This document shows positions 36,556 through 50,110 of a stretch of 64,000 nucleotides of DNA, in pieces. Source of the DNA: Ptychodera flava. Taxonomy: Eukaryota; Hemichordata; Enteropneusta; Ptychoderidae. The position numbers and the translations under genes are program-made. The notes under the pieces were generated by a model. That model had not been told where the DNA came from and made no database searches. It saw only the letters and a list, made by a program, of their open reading frames with translations. The stretch covers positions 43,557,137-43,621,136 of the forward strand of contig NC_091928.1 of the NCBI RefSeq assembly GCF_041260155.1. The letters run 5' to 3'. Each line of letters opens with the position of its first letter. The stretch's first letter is position 1.

Positions 36556-38778
36556 ATGGCGACTGCTGATGAAACGAAATTTCTGGAAGAAATCGGTGCA
36601 GATTTCCTATGCTGCACCATCTGTCTGGAACAGTTCAAGTCTCCTAAAATCCTACCATGTCTGCATACATTCTGCGAGTCGTGCTTAGTCACGTTGGTTG
36701 AAAAGGAGGGAACGCTAAACTGTCCCGAATGTAGACAGCAACACGAGGTTCCTGATGGAGGAGTGCCAGCGATGAAAGGCAACTTCTTTATGAAGAACCT
36801 GATCGAGATATTCAAGCAACGACTGGCGTCTGTAAAGGGAGCCGAGATCAAGTGTGAAGGCTGTCAAGAAAATACAGCTTCTCACAGATGCATGGAGTGC
36901 AAACAGTATCTTTGTAACAGCTGTATTAAGGTACATAAAAATCTGTTACTGACGCGGACACATAAGGTTATGACCATTGAAGAATATGAAACAGCAAAGT
37001 CAGCAAGTCCAGTAGCGATAGAAGTGGTGGAATATTGCAGTATTCACGTTGAGAACAAAATCGAATTCTTTTGTGAGACCTGTAAGGTACCTGTCTGTAC
37101 GAACTGCACCATAGTCAAACACCGCATACCAGAACATGTACACATAGACTTGAAAGATGCAGCAGATGAGTATCTTACTGAATTAAAAGCCATGGTTGAC
37201 AAACTGAAAGTGAAAGAACGGGAAGCTGAAAAGAGCAAAACCCAAGCAAAGCAGAGACACAGCAAGCTGACAGAGCAGTGCAGCACAGAAGAAAGGAAGG
37301 TGAGAATGAAAGCAGAAGAAATTATCAAGAAAATAAAGAGCGAAGAACAGAGACTGATAGAGGAGCTGAAAAGCATTTACAAAATTAAACTGAAAAATGC
37401 AACAGCTGACATTGACGAGATGGAATTAAAGCATGGTAACATTAAGAGTGCTTGCAGTTGTATAGAAACACTGATGCGTCATGGGAATGCTGTTCAACTT
37501 TTCTCAGCTAAGAATGATGTATGTTATTGTATTGAGCAGCTAATGACCATAGAAACTGACCTAAAGACACATAACGATGAAGCAGTATTCAGGGCAAGTG
37601 ATGAACTCGATGAACAGGGAATTCTTGGAATATTCCGATCTGATGTTTGTGTTTCAAAGTGCACAGTAGAAAACATTCCAGAGCAACTCTGGAAAGGTGA
37701 CTCTGCAGACCTACTGATCACAACCAGAGATTCCACAGGGAAGCATGTCATTCCGTTTCTAGATCAACCAATGAAAGTCAAAGTGATAAAACCAGATGCA
37801 TCATGGGAAGACGTCAATGTGTCAGATAGCAGAGACGGTAGCCACAGATTAAGAGTATGTGGACAAATGGATGGTAAATATCACATTTTCGTCATAATAG
37901 ATGATCAACCAATACCAGGCTGTCCTGTCATCATACCTGTCATCAAAGGATTTGTGCACCCATTTAGCAGTAAAGGAAATGCTGAGGGACAGTACAATCG
38001 TCCGTCTGATGTAGCCATAAACAAAGATGGAGACATAGTCATTGTAGATACTAACAATGGCAGATTACAAATAACAACCAGAGAGGGCAGACTTAAGAAA
38101 ATCATTGATTTCAAACAATTAAGATTTTTCCGCCCTGTGAACATAGCAATATCCAGTGATAACATGTACTATATTCTAGATGGCTCCAGATATGGGAGTC
38201 AAGTAGTTGTCAGTGATGAAAATGGATGTGTCATCCAATGCTTTGCAAAACTGAAAAACCCAAAAGGCATTGGAATTAGCCCTGTAGATGGCAATGTCTA
38301 TGTGACAACCTGTGAGGATTTACATATTAAGGTCTACACTAAACGTGGCGATTACTGCAGGTCATTTGGGCCAAGAGGTAATGGTCCGGGGGAATTTGAT
38401 GACCCACATGGCATTGTAGTAGGAAGTACTGGAATGGTGTTTGTAGCTGACTACAACAACAAGCGTATCCAGGTATTCAGTTCAAATGATCAGTACTTGT
38501 ATTCCTTTGATTGCAAGGAAGAGTGGAATGACCTGGTATCCCCGATGGGATTATCAATTGTAAATGATAAATATGTCTATGTTGGTGGTTATAGAAGGGG
38601 GAGTCCCCGGGAGGGCTGTCTGCTAAAGTTCCAGACCTGTGGTAAGTTTGTTTCCTGTGATTACGATGTTTGGTTTCATCTACATCGGCCAAATGGTATT
38701 GCACTTACAGATGATGTACCCCGTAGGGTGATTTTGGCTGATGAATTGAAAAACCACATCAGAGTGTATATAGACTGA
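36556..38778 (+). CDS. TRIM-NHL protein A (RING, two B-boxes, coiled coil, filamin repeat, NHL), 740 aa
   Basis: A single uninterrupted exon. The C3HC4 RING uses C20, C23, C35, H37, C40, C43, C56 and C59. B-box 1 uses C100, C103, C112, C115, C120, C123, H127 and H136. B-box 2 uses C161, H164, C173, C176, C181, C184 and H189. A charged coiled coil spans about 200-290. A filamin/ABP280 repeat covers about 360-465 and ends GCPVIIPVIKG. NHL-type beta-propeller repeats run from about 466 to the end. This is the TRIM2/TRIM3/TRIM71 architecture: a presumed cytoplasmic E3 ubiquitin ligase whose propeller binds protein or RNA. All zinc ligands are present. An ATG at 36499 would add 19 residues, but the start MATADETKF is shared with copy B. 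The lack of introns suggests an expanded, perhaps retroposed, lineage-specific clade. An AATAAA is at 39731. Confidence 0.93.
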   Translation: MATADETKFLEEIGADFLCCTICLEQFKSPKILPCLHTFCESCLVTLVEKEGTLNCPECRQQHEVPDGGVPAMKGNFFMKNLIEIFKQRLASVKGAEIKCEGCQENTASHRCMECKQYLCNSCIKVHKNLLLTRTHKVMTIEEYETAKSASPVAIEVVEYCSIHVENKIEFFCETCKVPVCTNCTIVKHRIPEHVHIDLKDAADEYLTELKAMVDKLKVKEREAEKSKTQAKQRHSKLTEQCSTEERKVRMKAEEIIKKIKSEEQRLIEELKSIYKIKLKNATADIDEMELKHGNIKSACSCIETLMRHGNAVQLFSAKNDVCYCIEQLMTIETDLKTHNDEAVFRASDELDEQGILGIFRSDVCVSKCTVENIPEQLWKGDSADLLITTRDSTGKHVIPFLDQPMKVKVIKPDASWEDVNVSDSRDGSHRLRVCGQMDGKYHIFVIIDDQPIPGCPVIIPVIKGFVHPFSSKGNAEGQYNRPSDVAINKDGDIVIVDTNNGRLQITTREGRLKKIIDFKQLRFFRPVNIAISSDNMYYILDGSRYGSQVVVSDENGCVIQCFAKLKNPKGIGISPVDGNVYVTTCEDLHIKVYTKRGDYCRSFGPRGNGPGEFDDPHGIVVGSTGMVFVADYNNKRIQVFSSNDQYLYSFDCKEEWNDLVSPMGLSIVNDKYVYVGGYRRGSPREGCLLKFQTCGKFVSCDYDVWFHLHRPNGIALTDDVPRRVILADELKNHIRVYID

Positions 38779-39750
38779 TACAAAGATCACCGCCACAGGA
38801 TTAGATGATGTGCTTGCACTGAGACAGCTTTTTGATTACATACAGGACAAAGAAGGCATGTTTTCTGCATTGAAGCAAGCTTACAAAACTGGACTGAATC
38901 AATGTGGATCAGAGGGGTGACAGACAACCTTCTTTTAGATTAATTTTGGCTATTGACTAGTTGGTTGTAGCTGGTGCATCTGAGGGGCTGTACCAAAGTG
39001 TTTGTAGAATGATAGAAAACCATCACCAGGTGAAGGGGTCAATTAGACAGCAAACAATAATGTTTTCAATGACGATGAAAGATGGCCCTATTTTCTGTAT
39101 TTAATGAAACCAATCAAAATTGTAACCAAGTCTGAGCGGTATTGTAGAAATGATTGACTTCTGTGATAGATTTTCTCTTCTCATATTTGTTTCATTGTTA
39201 ATTTATGATCATTTTAAAATTTGGACAAAGTGCGATATTGAAATGGTTCACTTTGTTCCAATATCAACTCTACTGAGTATGTATTTCACATTTTTGCCAC
39301 CTTTGCCGACATTTTTAAATGTTGCAGGAATTTGAAAATATTTTTTCTTTCAGTTTTGTCAAGTTTTTTTAACGTTCACTGAGAACTATACAGATAACTT
39401 CAGAGGTATGGTCCATTTCTACTTTAATGGTCAAAATATGCATTATTGTATAGTGTGCGTTTGTGTGTGTGCGCGCACTGGATGGATGATATTGTATTTT
39501 GTACAGTGTTTCAGTTGTAAAAGAGTAAACTGAATGTAATTGATATACACTTGCTCTCTGAACTAAGTAGCTTTTTGCTCTCTATTCAATATTTTATAGT
39601 TTTATAAATAGCAGCTGTATTCATTGTTTCTCTTATGTAATTTGTTAAAAAAATGATTTTTTCTTATATGATTTACAAATTGATTTTTTCTTATTTGAGA
39701 GTTCCTTTGTAGGTATGAGACCAAAATTTCAATAAACTTAAGTTGCATCC
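38779..39750 (+). other. Probable 3'UTR of TRIM gene A
   Basis: AT-rich. The part around 39400-39600 (words like TTTCAGTTGTA and TATTCAATATTTT) resembles 49960-50110 downstream of TRIM gene B. AATAAA at 39731-39736 is a plausible polyadenylation signal. Confidence 0.45.
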
Positions 39751-41340
39751 ATGATTCAAATATTGTAAGCTATTTTTTGAAGAGTGACAAAGCAAGACAA
39801 CTGATGGTGTTATCTTGAATGTTAACTATTTCTGCTTGTATCAAATTGTTAGGGTTGTTCAGTCGTTCTTGCGTCAGTTTTGTGCACCAGGTCTTTTAAA
39901 TCCCCTAAAAAATACTTCATTTCATTGTACTTGTTAAATCAAAACACAAGAAGGCATTCTTTGCGTGCAGACTGACGTATATGACACAAAATAGTACTGC
40001 AAATAATTTTGATTTCCTAATTGTGATGTTATGGTCACTATTAAGTGCTGTACTGCCTAAGTAAATTTTTGGTGTTTTGTAATTGGCAAAAATGATGTGA
40101 CCGGAGCCTTTTCTTTTTTTGACCTTCTTGAAAAGACTGAAAAATTCAGTCACGTATGGGTCTGCACCGACTCCAACCTCAGACACAACTTGATCTTTCA
40201 GTTGCTTCTTATAATTATACTTGAACTACTAGGATGACAGAGGACATAATGAATATTACACTGTAAAACAATGATTGATTTACTGTACAAATGAGTCGCA
40301 AATTTTGACATACATAACTGATGTTCATCTGGTCAGTTTGTCAGTGGGACCAAATATGCTTTGTTGACCTTTTGATTTAATGTAACTGACACATGATAAA
40401 AATTTATACTTATAAACAATGTCTAAACACAACAGCTCTGTCTCTTTGATTTCAGAACAGTTTGTGACAAAATCTGACTCGTCCCTCTTCATCTTAAATC
40501 ACACCTGAAGTTGATTCAAAGAGATTATGAAGATTAATTATAAAAATAATAATTCAAAAATGCATGGAAAAGTTCAAATAAGACAAGTCATTTCATTTAT
40601 TCAAATAGATTGAGGCAAGCCCCGGTAACCTTAGTAACAAACCAAATGTCAAGCAATTTAGCATTACTTTTTTGCCAACTATGAGAAAAAGTTGGTTTGG
40701 AGACAAATGATAGGTAGCAGTTGAACATCACTGGGAAATTGCAGACCGAATTTAAAACAATTGAGTTACATCATTTTTGACAAGAAACGATAACGAGGCT
40801 GATCAAAATTATATGAGAATATTTTAATAGCATGGAGTACTATCAAATGCCTGTGGAAAAATGAAATGAACATAACTGATGAATGACTTTGATATGAAAG
40901 GAACTTGTATTGCGAAACAATCTAAAGAAATTACAAAAATATCATGATAGTTTGAAATTTTTAATAATCCTACTGATATGAAAATTGTAAATGTTTAATG
41001 TGTAGAACTTCTTCTAGTCTTGTGTCTAGTCCTTGTTTAAACATGAAAACAACAGTCTAGTCTTATTCTCTTGGTTTTGAATGTAAAAAGAAATGACAAA
41101 TTTGCATTAGAACAGATGAGATGCCTTGGTAATACTTGCGGCACTGTATCTTTCAGGAAACACCAATCACTGATCTACTGGACGTTTTGCTCATACATTT
41201 CGGTTGGACTTTGTTAGATTTCATTCATACAATTACAGCATCGTCTATTTTCAACCAATCTGCAAATGGTTACTACCAAATGTGCCACCTATCCATCACA
41301 CATCAGGTTCTCTTCAAATTCAAATTTATTTTTACTCAGT
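39751..41340. other. Intergenic, nothing recognised
   Basis: An 89-codon minus frame at 39917-40186 starts plausibly but has no recognised domain and no splice partner that I can see. Confidence 0.35.
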
Positions 41341-41357
41341 ACACTGCACGGTCAGAT

Positions 41358-41436
41358 AGACTGAAAGATCTGTCACTCGAGGGCGCTCTCTTCAGGGAGC
41401 ATAGAGAGCGCCCTCGAGCGACGGATCTTTCAGTCT
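41358..41436. repeat. 79-bp hairpin
   Basis: AGACTGAAAGATCTGTCACT pairs with the end ...GATCTTTCAGTCT, and CGAGGGCGCTCT pairs with AGAGCGCCCTCG. The loop is about 13 bases and the stem about 33. Confidence 0.75.
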
Positions 41437-42059
41437 AACGTGTTAGACTGTTTATTAGACTGTTTATCATTTTAAGCTTGAAACAAGAGCTAGATGCTGG
41501 CCACTTCTTTTCCCACCAGCCACCTTTAGCTTATGAACACGCTTAAATTGAAGGAGGGTAGTGTAACATGTTAAACATTTTCCAATTCTAAGTATTGTGT
41601 TTTATTGAATTAATCTGTCTTTCATACAGAGGTAACCTTCAGAGCAAGGTAACAAACTCTCTGATATTTATCCATTTGCTCTCACCCAACTTGTTTGTAT
41701 CTACATGAAATTTTGCATTACATGTTACATAGATAGCGTTTTTCAGGTGAAAGGCGAGAACTTTTAAACGAATAATCTGATAAAATCTGGCCTAGTTATA
41801 TCATTCACATGGGCAAATACAAATTATGCATTGTGATGAAACTTTCGCTGAGTAATAATTTTCATGCAACCTATCAGTGGGTCACTTAGTTGGAGAAAAG
41901 TAGTCAGTACATTGAGTAGGCTAGTAGACAACGCCATAATGGACCAAGATGGTATTTTCTCAGTTCAAGTTCACGTTTGGACTCTGCTAGAAATACTTCA
42001 ATGAACAAGTGCAAGTTTTCAAACTTTAGTAAAATAGTCATGGTGCACGAGAATGGCGT

Positions 42060-43110
<1,051 letters not shown>

Positions 43111-44860
43111 GAATAGACCATCTCACAGCCGCTTGTCCGCTACGCAGCTCTATCCTCAACCATTTGGTGATGCGCCCTCTACGGTCATTCTAGCAAGCGA
43201 GGCCCACCGAAGAATGTTTACATGCATCGGTACAAGTGGTATGTGTTTTTTTTCGAGAAGCATACAGTGTGTATCAATCTGGTGAAAATCAGATGTTGGG
43301 ATATTGAACTTTCCAATTTTGCTTTATTTTTGGTGTTCCCTTTAGTTGATGGTCGCGTCACGTATTGTCAGGCTGAGAGAACAAGAAATTAAGAGCAAGC
43401 TGGAGTTAAATAAGCACCATTTCTACATGATTTGATTTTATTGAAATTCAACGCTGTGATCGATGTGTAGAAGAATGTCATTTTCATGTCATATTTTCAG
43501 ACAAAGACCAAATAACAAAGACAAATAAATCGTTCCTTTGTTGGCTCAAAGTGTGACAAAGCTCCCCTCCAAGCTGACGAGAAGGTTCGCCGATCCTGGC
43601 TATGCTTGTCTGAGTCGTAGATGGCGCGAAGGTGTACGGTGTCGACGTCAAAATTATGTCAGCTGTTTATAGTATGTGTTTGGTTATAGATAGTAGTCAG
43701 GTCCCTTATATTGAAAGAACATCTGTGTATATTAAACGGCCTTTAAGTGCAAGAAAACATATATCGACATTGCCAAACCTGCCAACCTTTCGATTACATT
43801 GCAGAATTCGATCTACAAATTACTTTGCATGAAACTGTCAAAGCTTTAGTGAACATTTTGTACTCCAATAAAAACATTGCGTGTAGATCATTTTCCTCTG
43901 AGAAGTTATTACTTACTCATTCACAGTCTGTTTACTTGAATTCTTCTTTAAAGAATTGATGCAAAGAGGGCTCTGGCTTCCCAAATTTCGATTATATTTT
44001 GTTTAATTTTGCCAGGACATTGTGGTAAACGATTTCACAACTTGAAAATCCGACCAGTGATCAAGTTGTCCATTTGCTGACATGATATATTTCAGTAAGA
44101 TGCAAACTCTCATTTCATAGGCGTTCTTGTTCCCATGCCTGTGTAAAAGGGGCATAAGGTTTAAAATTTGATGAAGAGATAAGGTAACAACAGATAATAA
44201 TGAACAGATTGAAAAACGATTGACAGATTGTCGTTTTATGGAAACTGGCGATCGCATTGCGGATGGCATCTTGAGTAGGCGAGTACTCCGTTCCAAAAAT
44301 TTTGATCGCTGTTATTACGAAACTGGCCAACAACATTTTAGACATAGTTAAATGAACCTTTAATTTACCATATGTAAGAACACAGAGGCTTTTTTGTTTT
44401 TCATGTCTGGTGGTTAAGGTCCACTGAGAATGCATTGATGAGCTTCGACGCTGTATGGTTGCGCGCTTCAACAGACGCAGTTAGGCCTGGCAGAATAGCG
44501 GGCGCACTAGGCGCACTTTCCGTATGACCCACCTCTTACATATATTGACATATATGACGTTATCAATGATAATGGTCCTACTTCCGCCTATAGTTATTAG
44601 GTACATGTAATTGTAATGGGAACCATCTGATGCAATGATCTCCTCACAAGTTAACGATTTTTATCCTAACCCGCGATGTAATACTTGACTTTTTATTTTC
44701 TATTCTCATTATTAGTTTACTGTCCATGGTGACGATGTTGAAGTACGCGAGATATACAAAATCCTCGTTTAAAAACAAAACAGAGAACTTTATTTTCAAT
44801 ATTTTGTAGAAAGGGGGAATTACGGAAGAAAGAATATTTAAGGGGTGGCCCATCTGATTT
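43111..44860. repeat. Tail of fifth segmental copy
   Basis: Positions 43560-43880 match 21430-22000. Positions 44460-44700 match 33960-34250. It provides the uninterrupted site for the 530-bp transposon at 34231-34760. No gene is seen. Confidence 0.65.
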
Positions 44861-44984
44861 CTCGGGGGGGGGGGGCTTGAGAAATTTCTAAAAAAAATTG
44901 TTTTAGACCAAATGCTGGAAAACAGAAGGGAAGGAAAAATTGCTGTGAAGCACCCTTTGGTGGTAGACCATCATTCAGTGGTCA

Positions 44985-45080
44985 GGAGCTGCCGCTAACG
45001 GCGGCATTTTAGAACAAGGATCTTTAAAAACAGAATTATATTGTCTTCGGAGCTGCCGCCTAAAGCGGCATTTTTGAATG
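44985..45080. repeat. Two tandem units with GAGCTGCCGC hairpin
   Basis: GAGCTGCCGCTAACGGCGGCA (44987) and its near repeat GAGCTGCCGCCTAAAGCGGCA (45050) each form a small hairpin, spaced about 63 bases apart. From 45080 to 46000 nothing else is recognised. Confidence 0.5.
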
Positions 45081-46009
45081 GGTATCTATAGCAGCAGAAA
45101 CCTCTTCTCAGTAGCATGAATCACGGTCACTCTGTGACGGTGACCGTACATGAATGTGTACTTATTCTGCTGCTGTACTTCCTGGCTGCACTGTGTTATA
45201 AGTGCAATGCTGCCAGTGTTAGAATAAACGTTAGAATAATTGTCAAGTCTACAAAAGAGATTGAAATCACTAAACAAATAAATCTCACTTTTCTAACAGT
45301 CCAATTATGTCTACCTGTTAGATATTAACTTTAAACACACGTTTCAATTAAAACAGTGGTGTCCAAGAATAATTTGTTGACTAAAATGATAAAAATTGCC
45401 AAAAGTTTATGATACTGATAATTTTACTATAATTTTTAAACATCATAATAAGAATACCCCAATAAACCAGATTTCAAATAAAGAGCATGAGCAGATTTTG
45501 AGAATTTTTCGACCAAAATGACTAATTTTGCCATGATTTAAATAAACCTGAAAGAGAACATCCCTGTTTATTCTAAAGCAATTTTCAAAGCGACCAGGCA
45601 AGTGGCCGAAGAGAAGATTGTTTTAAAACGAAAACTAAAGAAAATGACGAAAAATAATGAAAAATAAACATTGCAAGATATCAGCTCAAAAGTAACCAAC
45701 ACATTTAAGGTCCATCTAACATGCCATTCACATTGCTAAAAATACTAAGACCTTGTCCTAGCCTGGTACGTGGCCGACCTAAAACGAATGTGGTTGAATG
45801 ATTTTGTATTTTGAAAAAAATTGCATTGACTCTACTAGTAAAAAAACTTGCTTAAAGCAACCTTTGGAAAAAATGCTGCCAGGGTGGGTAAAAAGTGTCG
45901 CCATACCCATTCCCGCCAGCCCCCCCGAAAACAAATGGGCCACCCCTTTATGGCTGAAAAGGCCGACTGGGGAGGTCGGTTCACTTTTTAAATCAGAGGG
46001 TTTTGGCGG

Positions 46010-46645
46010 CTTCCTAATTCTACATTGCAAAAAACACATTTGTATATCTTTAGCTCTTCATTGTTGACGAACTTTTGCAAACGTTCAGTGGTTAATAGAT
46101 AATATCCTTAACTAAGGAAAAGATACCGCCAATTTAAACTGTAATACACACCCTGCTATTTCCCTAAGTCCGATAAAGTTGAATGGAACGTCCCGCCTTA
46201 CTGCAAAAAAGTGTTGCACATTGGAATAAACAAAATATGGCATTCCCGGTACTGACCATCCCTTCGAACATGTAATGGTTTATTCCTACTATTGGTTCAC
46301 ATTTGAAATTTAAGTTAATCATTGCACGAAACAAATTTTTGTGTCTATTGTTGTAAAAGTCCTTTGACCGTTTTGACGTGCGAAACTGGCAAACGTTTGA
46401 GTACAAGCTTGTTTGTCGGTAGATAAAAAGTAGGTCATTTAGGATTCCTTATGCTTCTAATTTTTCTTGATATTTATCGCAAGTGTGACACGTGATGTGA
46501 TCCGGCCAATGGTTTAATGACTAAGTTACTAGCTCCTGATATATCAACATACTTAGTTAGGGAGTCATATTAGTTAAACTCTCGGGTACATGTACGTACG
46601 AGTGAGTGTGTACCTCCAGTTCATATTAGGACACACCTATCCACA
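46010..46645 (+). promoter_or_regulatory. Duplicated upstream region of TRIM gene B
   Basis: Aligned with 35870-36555 apart from the hairpin insertion in the A copy. It presumably contains promoter and 5'UTR. Confidence 0.5.
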
Positions 46646-48889
46646 ATGGCGACTGCTGATGAAACGAAATTTCTTGAAGAAATTGGAGAAGACTTCCTTT
46701 GCTGTACCATCTGTCTGGAAGAGTTCAAGTCTCCTAAAATCCTACCATGTCTGCATACATTCTGCGAGTCGTGCTTAGTCACTTTGGTTGAGAAGGCAGG
46801 AGCGCTAAACTGTCCCGAATGTAGACAGCAACACCAGCTCCCTGATGGAGGAGTGCCAGCTATCAAAGGTAACTTCTTTATGAAGAACATGGTTGAAATA
46901 TTCAAACAACGACTGGACTCTGTGCAGGGAAGGGAGTTAAAATGTGAAGGTTGTCAAGAGAATACAGCTTCTCACAGATGCATGGAGTGCAAACAGTATC
47001 TTTGTAACAGCTGTATCAAGGTACATAAAAATCTGTTACTGACACGGACACATAAGCCTATGACCATTGAGGAATATGAAACAGCAAAGTCTACAAGTCC
47101 TGTATCGATTGAAGCCGTGGAGTACTGCACTATTCACACCGAGAACAAAGTCGAATTCTTCTGCGAAACATGTCAGGTACCTGTCTGTACAAACTGCACC
47201 ATAGTCAAACACCGCATACCAGAACATGTACACAGAGACTTGAAAGATGCAGCAGATGAGTATCTTACAGAATTGAAAGCCATGGTTGACAAACTGAAAG
47301 TGAAAGAACGGGAAGCTGAAAAGAACAAAACTCTGGCCAAACAGATACACAGTGATCTGGCAGGAAAATGCAGCACAGAAAAAGGGAAGGTGAGAATGAA
47401 AGCAGAAGAAATCATCGAGAAAATAAAGAGAGAAGAACAGAGACTGTTAAATGAGCTGAAAAGCAATTACAAAATAAAACTGAAAAATGCAGCAGCTGAT
47501 ATCGATGAAATGGAGTTAAAACATGGTAACATTAAGAGTGCATGCAGTTTCATAGAAACACTAATGCATCATGGGAATGCTGTTCAGCTTCTCTCAACGA
47601 AGAGTGATGCATGTAATCGTATAAAGCAACTAATTACCATGGAAACAGAACCAAAGACACAACATGATGAAGTAGTATTCACAGCCACTGACGACATTAA
47701 TGAACATGGAATTCTGGGAATTCTTCAGTCTGATGTTTGTATTTCAAAGTGTACAGTAGAAAACATTCCAAAACAGCTCTCCAAAGGTGACTCTGCAGGC
47801 CTACTGATCACAACCAGAGACTCAACGGGAAAACAGGTCATACCAAAACAACCTGTGACAGTCAAGATACAAAAACCTGATGCATCATGGGAAGACACCA
47901 ATGTGTCAGATAACAGAGATGGTACCCACAGAGTTAGAGTGTGTGGACAAATGGATGGTAAATATCAAATTAACATCACAATAGATAGCCAAGCAATACC
48001 AGGCTGTCCTGTCATCATACCTGTCATCAAAGGATTGGTGAATACTATCGGCAGTAGAGGAGGAGCTAAGGGACAGTTCAACTTTCCCCATAGTGTCGCC
48101 ATTAACAAAGATGGAGATATAGTCACTGCAGACAGGGGTAATAACAGATTACAAATAACATGTACCAAAGGCAGGTTCAAGAAAATGTTAAAATTCACAC
48201 AATTTAAGGAGCCTTTCATGCCATGTGACATAGCAATATCAAGTGATAATACATACTATAGTTTAGATAGTGGCAATAAGCAAGTAATAGTCAGTGATGA
48301 GAATGGATCTGTCATCAGAAGCTTTGGAGAAAATGAGTTGAAAGATCCACAGTGTATTGCAATTAGCCCTGTTGATGGCAAAGTCTATGTGACAGATGGC
48401 AGTGATGATTGTGTCAGGGTTTACACAAAGCGTGGCAAATACCTGAGGTCATTTGGGTCAAAAGGTGAAGGTCAAGGGGAATTCAAAGGTCCCAAAGGCA
48501 TAGTAGTTGGAAGTACTGGAATGGTATTTGTAGCAGATTACTATAACAAGCGTATTCAGGTGTTCAATTCACGTGACCAGTATTTGTATTCCTTTAATTG
48601 CATGGGTGAGCATGGTCAGCTTAGATACCCTGAGAGAATATCGATAAAAGATGATAAGTATGTCTATGTTGTTGGTCAAAAGACATTCATGTTTGATGTC
48701 TTTTCCGAAAAGCATATTCCCAACTCTAGCATACTTAGGTTTGACATCATGACTAATTTTGTTTGCTGCATTGACAGTTATGAGGATGGATTGAAAAACG
48801 CAAAAGGTATAGCACTGACAGGTGATATGCCCCAAAAAGTGATTGTTGCTGATTGTGGCGACCACTGCATCAAAATGTTTATAGAATAA
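46646..48889 (+). CDS. TRIM-NHL protein B, tandem paralogue of TRIM A, 747 aa
   Basis: A single exon with the same domain order as TRIM A. The RING and both B-boxes keep every zinc ligand at the same residue numbers (C20 to H189). The coiled coil lies at about 200-290 and the filamin repeat at about 360-460. NHL repeats form the C-terminal 280 residues, ending CIKMFIE. The N-terminal 200 residues are nearly identical to A. The NHL half differs more and contains a few extra residues (around GQKTFMFDVFSEKH), as expected if the ligand-binding propeller diversifies after duplication. The probable role is an E3 ubiquitin ligase with substrate or RNA recognition by the propeller. The start ATG is in the same ACACCTATCCACA context as A. 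It lies 10090 bases downstream of A in the same orientation. Confidence 0.93.
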   Translation: MATADETKFLEEIGEDFLCCTICLEEFKSPKILPCLHTFCESCLVTLVEKAGALNCPECRQQHQLPDGGVPAIKGNFFMKNMVEIFKQRLDSVQGRELKCEGCQENTASHRCMECKQYLCNSCIKVHKNLLLTRTHKPMTIEEYETAKSTSPVSIEAVEYCTIHTENKVEFFCETCQVPVCTNCTIVKHRIPEHVHRDLKDAADEYLTELKAMVDKLKVKEREAEKNKTLAKQIHSDLAGKCSTEKGKVRMKAEEIIEKIKREEQRLLNELKSNYKIKLKNAAADIDEMELKHGNIKSACSFIETLMHHGNAVQLLSTKSDACNRIKQLITMETEPKTQHDEVVFTATDDINEHGILGILQSDVCISKCTVENIPKQLSKGDSAGLLITTRDSTGKQVIPKQPVTVKIQKPDASWEDTNVSDNRDGTHRVRVCGQMDGKYQINITIDSQAIPGCPVIIPVIKGLVNTIGSRGGAKGQFNFPHSVAINKDGDIVTADRGNNRLQITCTKGRFKKMLKFTQFKEPFMPCDIAISSDNTYYSLDSGNKQVIVSDENGSVIRSFGENELKDPQCIAISPVDGKVYVTDGSDDCVRVYTKRGKYLRSFGSKGEGQGEFKGPKGIVVGSTGMVFVADYYNKRIQVFNSRDQYLYSFNCMGEHGQLRYPERISIKDDKYVYVVGQKTFMFDVFSEKHIPNSSILRFDIMTNFVCCIDSYEDGLKNAKGIALTGDMPQKVIVADCGDHCIKMFIE

Positions 48890-49608
48890 TAAAAATCCAT
48901 CACCAGACAGCAGTACATGATGTGCCAAAAGATAATTACCATTTGACTGGAAAAGTAAAATGAGAAAACAATGAAAAAGTAAAAACCTTTCTCTGCCAAA
49001 ATGTTTAGATTTTAAATTTTGGAAATGTTGATATTATTAAAAGTGGTGAAATATACTGCAGATTTCTACATCATCATAAAGTGTACATATCATACTGTTA
49101 AAGCAAAAAGCGACAATTTATTATTTGATGAACTGCAATGAAAATAGGAATACTCAATATTGGAAAATATCTGTGTAAATTTCTATGTATATACTCAAGA
49201 CATTAATTTTTCCCAAAAATATGGGCTAAATTTATAGAATTTAATTGTACTATTTGGTGTAGTGAAAGAAGTTTCAATGTAATGCATTGCACAAATAGGC
49301 AAATGACATGTGAGAAACAGGGAGGCCATTATCTTTGCAAGAGCCAGAGCATTGTGTTTTGCAATCTCGCTGGTCCAGTTAATACAAATGCATATGCATT
49401 ATGGGAAATCTGTGCTGGACTGGCAACCTAGACAGCAACACACAATTGATTTGTCTTCTGAGCACCATGACACAGTTGTAGAGGTTGTAGTCTATGGTTC
49501 TGTAATATTGTGCAGTGTTGTAATGCGATTAGCCCTACAAGTGGTAGATCATAAAAGAATTGCAACAATTTTAAAGTCTGAATATCTGTTCCCGAGAAGC
49601 ATTGTTCC
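48890..49608 (+). other. Probable 3'UTR of TRIM gene B
   Basis: AT-rich with no recognised domain. A 100-codon frame at 49310-49612 is not supported by the A copy. Confidence 0.4.
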
Positions 49609-49832
49609 TTAACCCTTTGAGCGCCAAAGTCAACTTTTGTCACCCTTATAAAATATACCTAAATTAATTTTTGTCAGATTTTTGCCAAAAGTTTGATAAA
49701 AACTGTGCCCAATGAAATGTTATGTTGATTTGGTCCAAAATTATCAAAAAAGTTACAGAAAAGTTCATAAAAATTGGTAAAATGTTGCACAAAAATTTTG
49801 GTGGGAAAACATTACAGCACTCAAAGGGTTAA
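49609..49832. mobile_element. piggyBac-type MITE, copy 2
   Basis: TTAA at 49609-49612 and 49829-49832 with CCCTTTGAGCGC and GCACTCAAAGGG termini. It is the reverse-orientation relative of 21539-21761. Confidence 0.85.
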
Positions 49833-50110
49833 TTTTGAATTTTTTGGGCCTTTGCACCACATTTATCTTACAAATGTTTTAGTTCTGTATCAGAGGAATT
49901 TGCAAATCTGTAATTTTTACACTTCCATACTGTGTTTTCAATATTAAAACATTATTAGTGTACTCTAGTTTGGCAAACATTTGCTGTTTATGAAGTTGTG
50001 TGATGTACTGTAGTGTACAGTATTCCAGTTGTAGTATACAGCATTAATTGAATTTGACTTGATGTTGACTTTGACCAAACTTGTATTTTACTCCCTATTC
50101 AATATTTTTA

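Noticed and set aside
39917-40186. 89-codon minus-strand frame starting MSEVGVGADPYVTEF
   Set aside because: No recognised similarity and no convincing splice partners. It could be a lone exon, but nothing supports it.
49310-49612. 100-codon frame after TRIM B
   Set aside because: Not preserved after TRIM A; it lies in probable 3'UTR.
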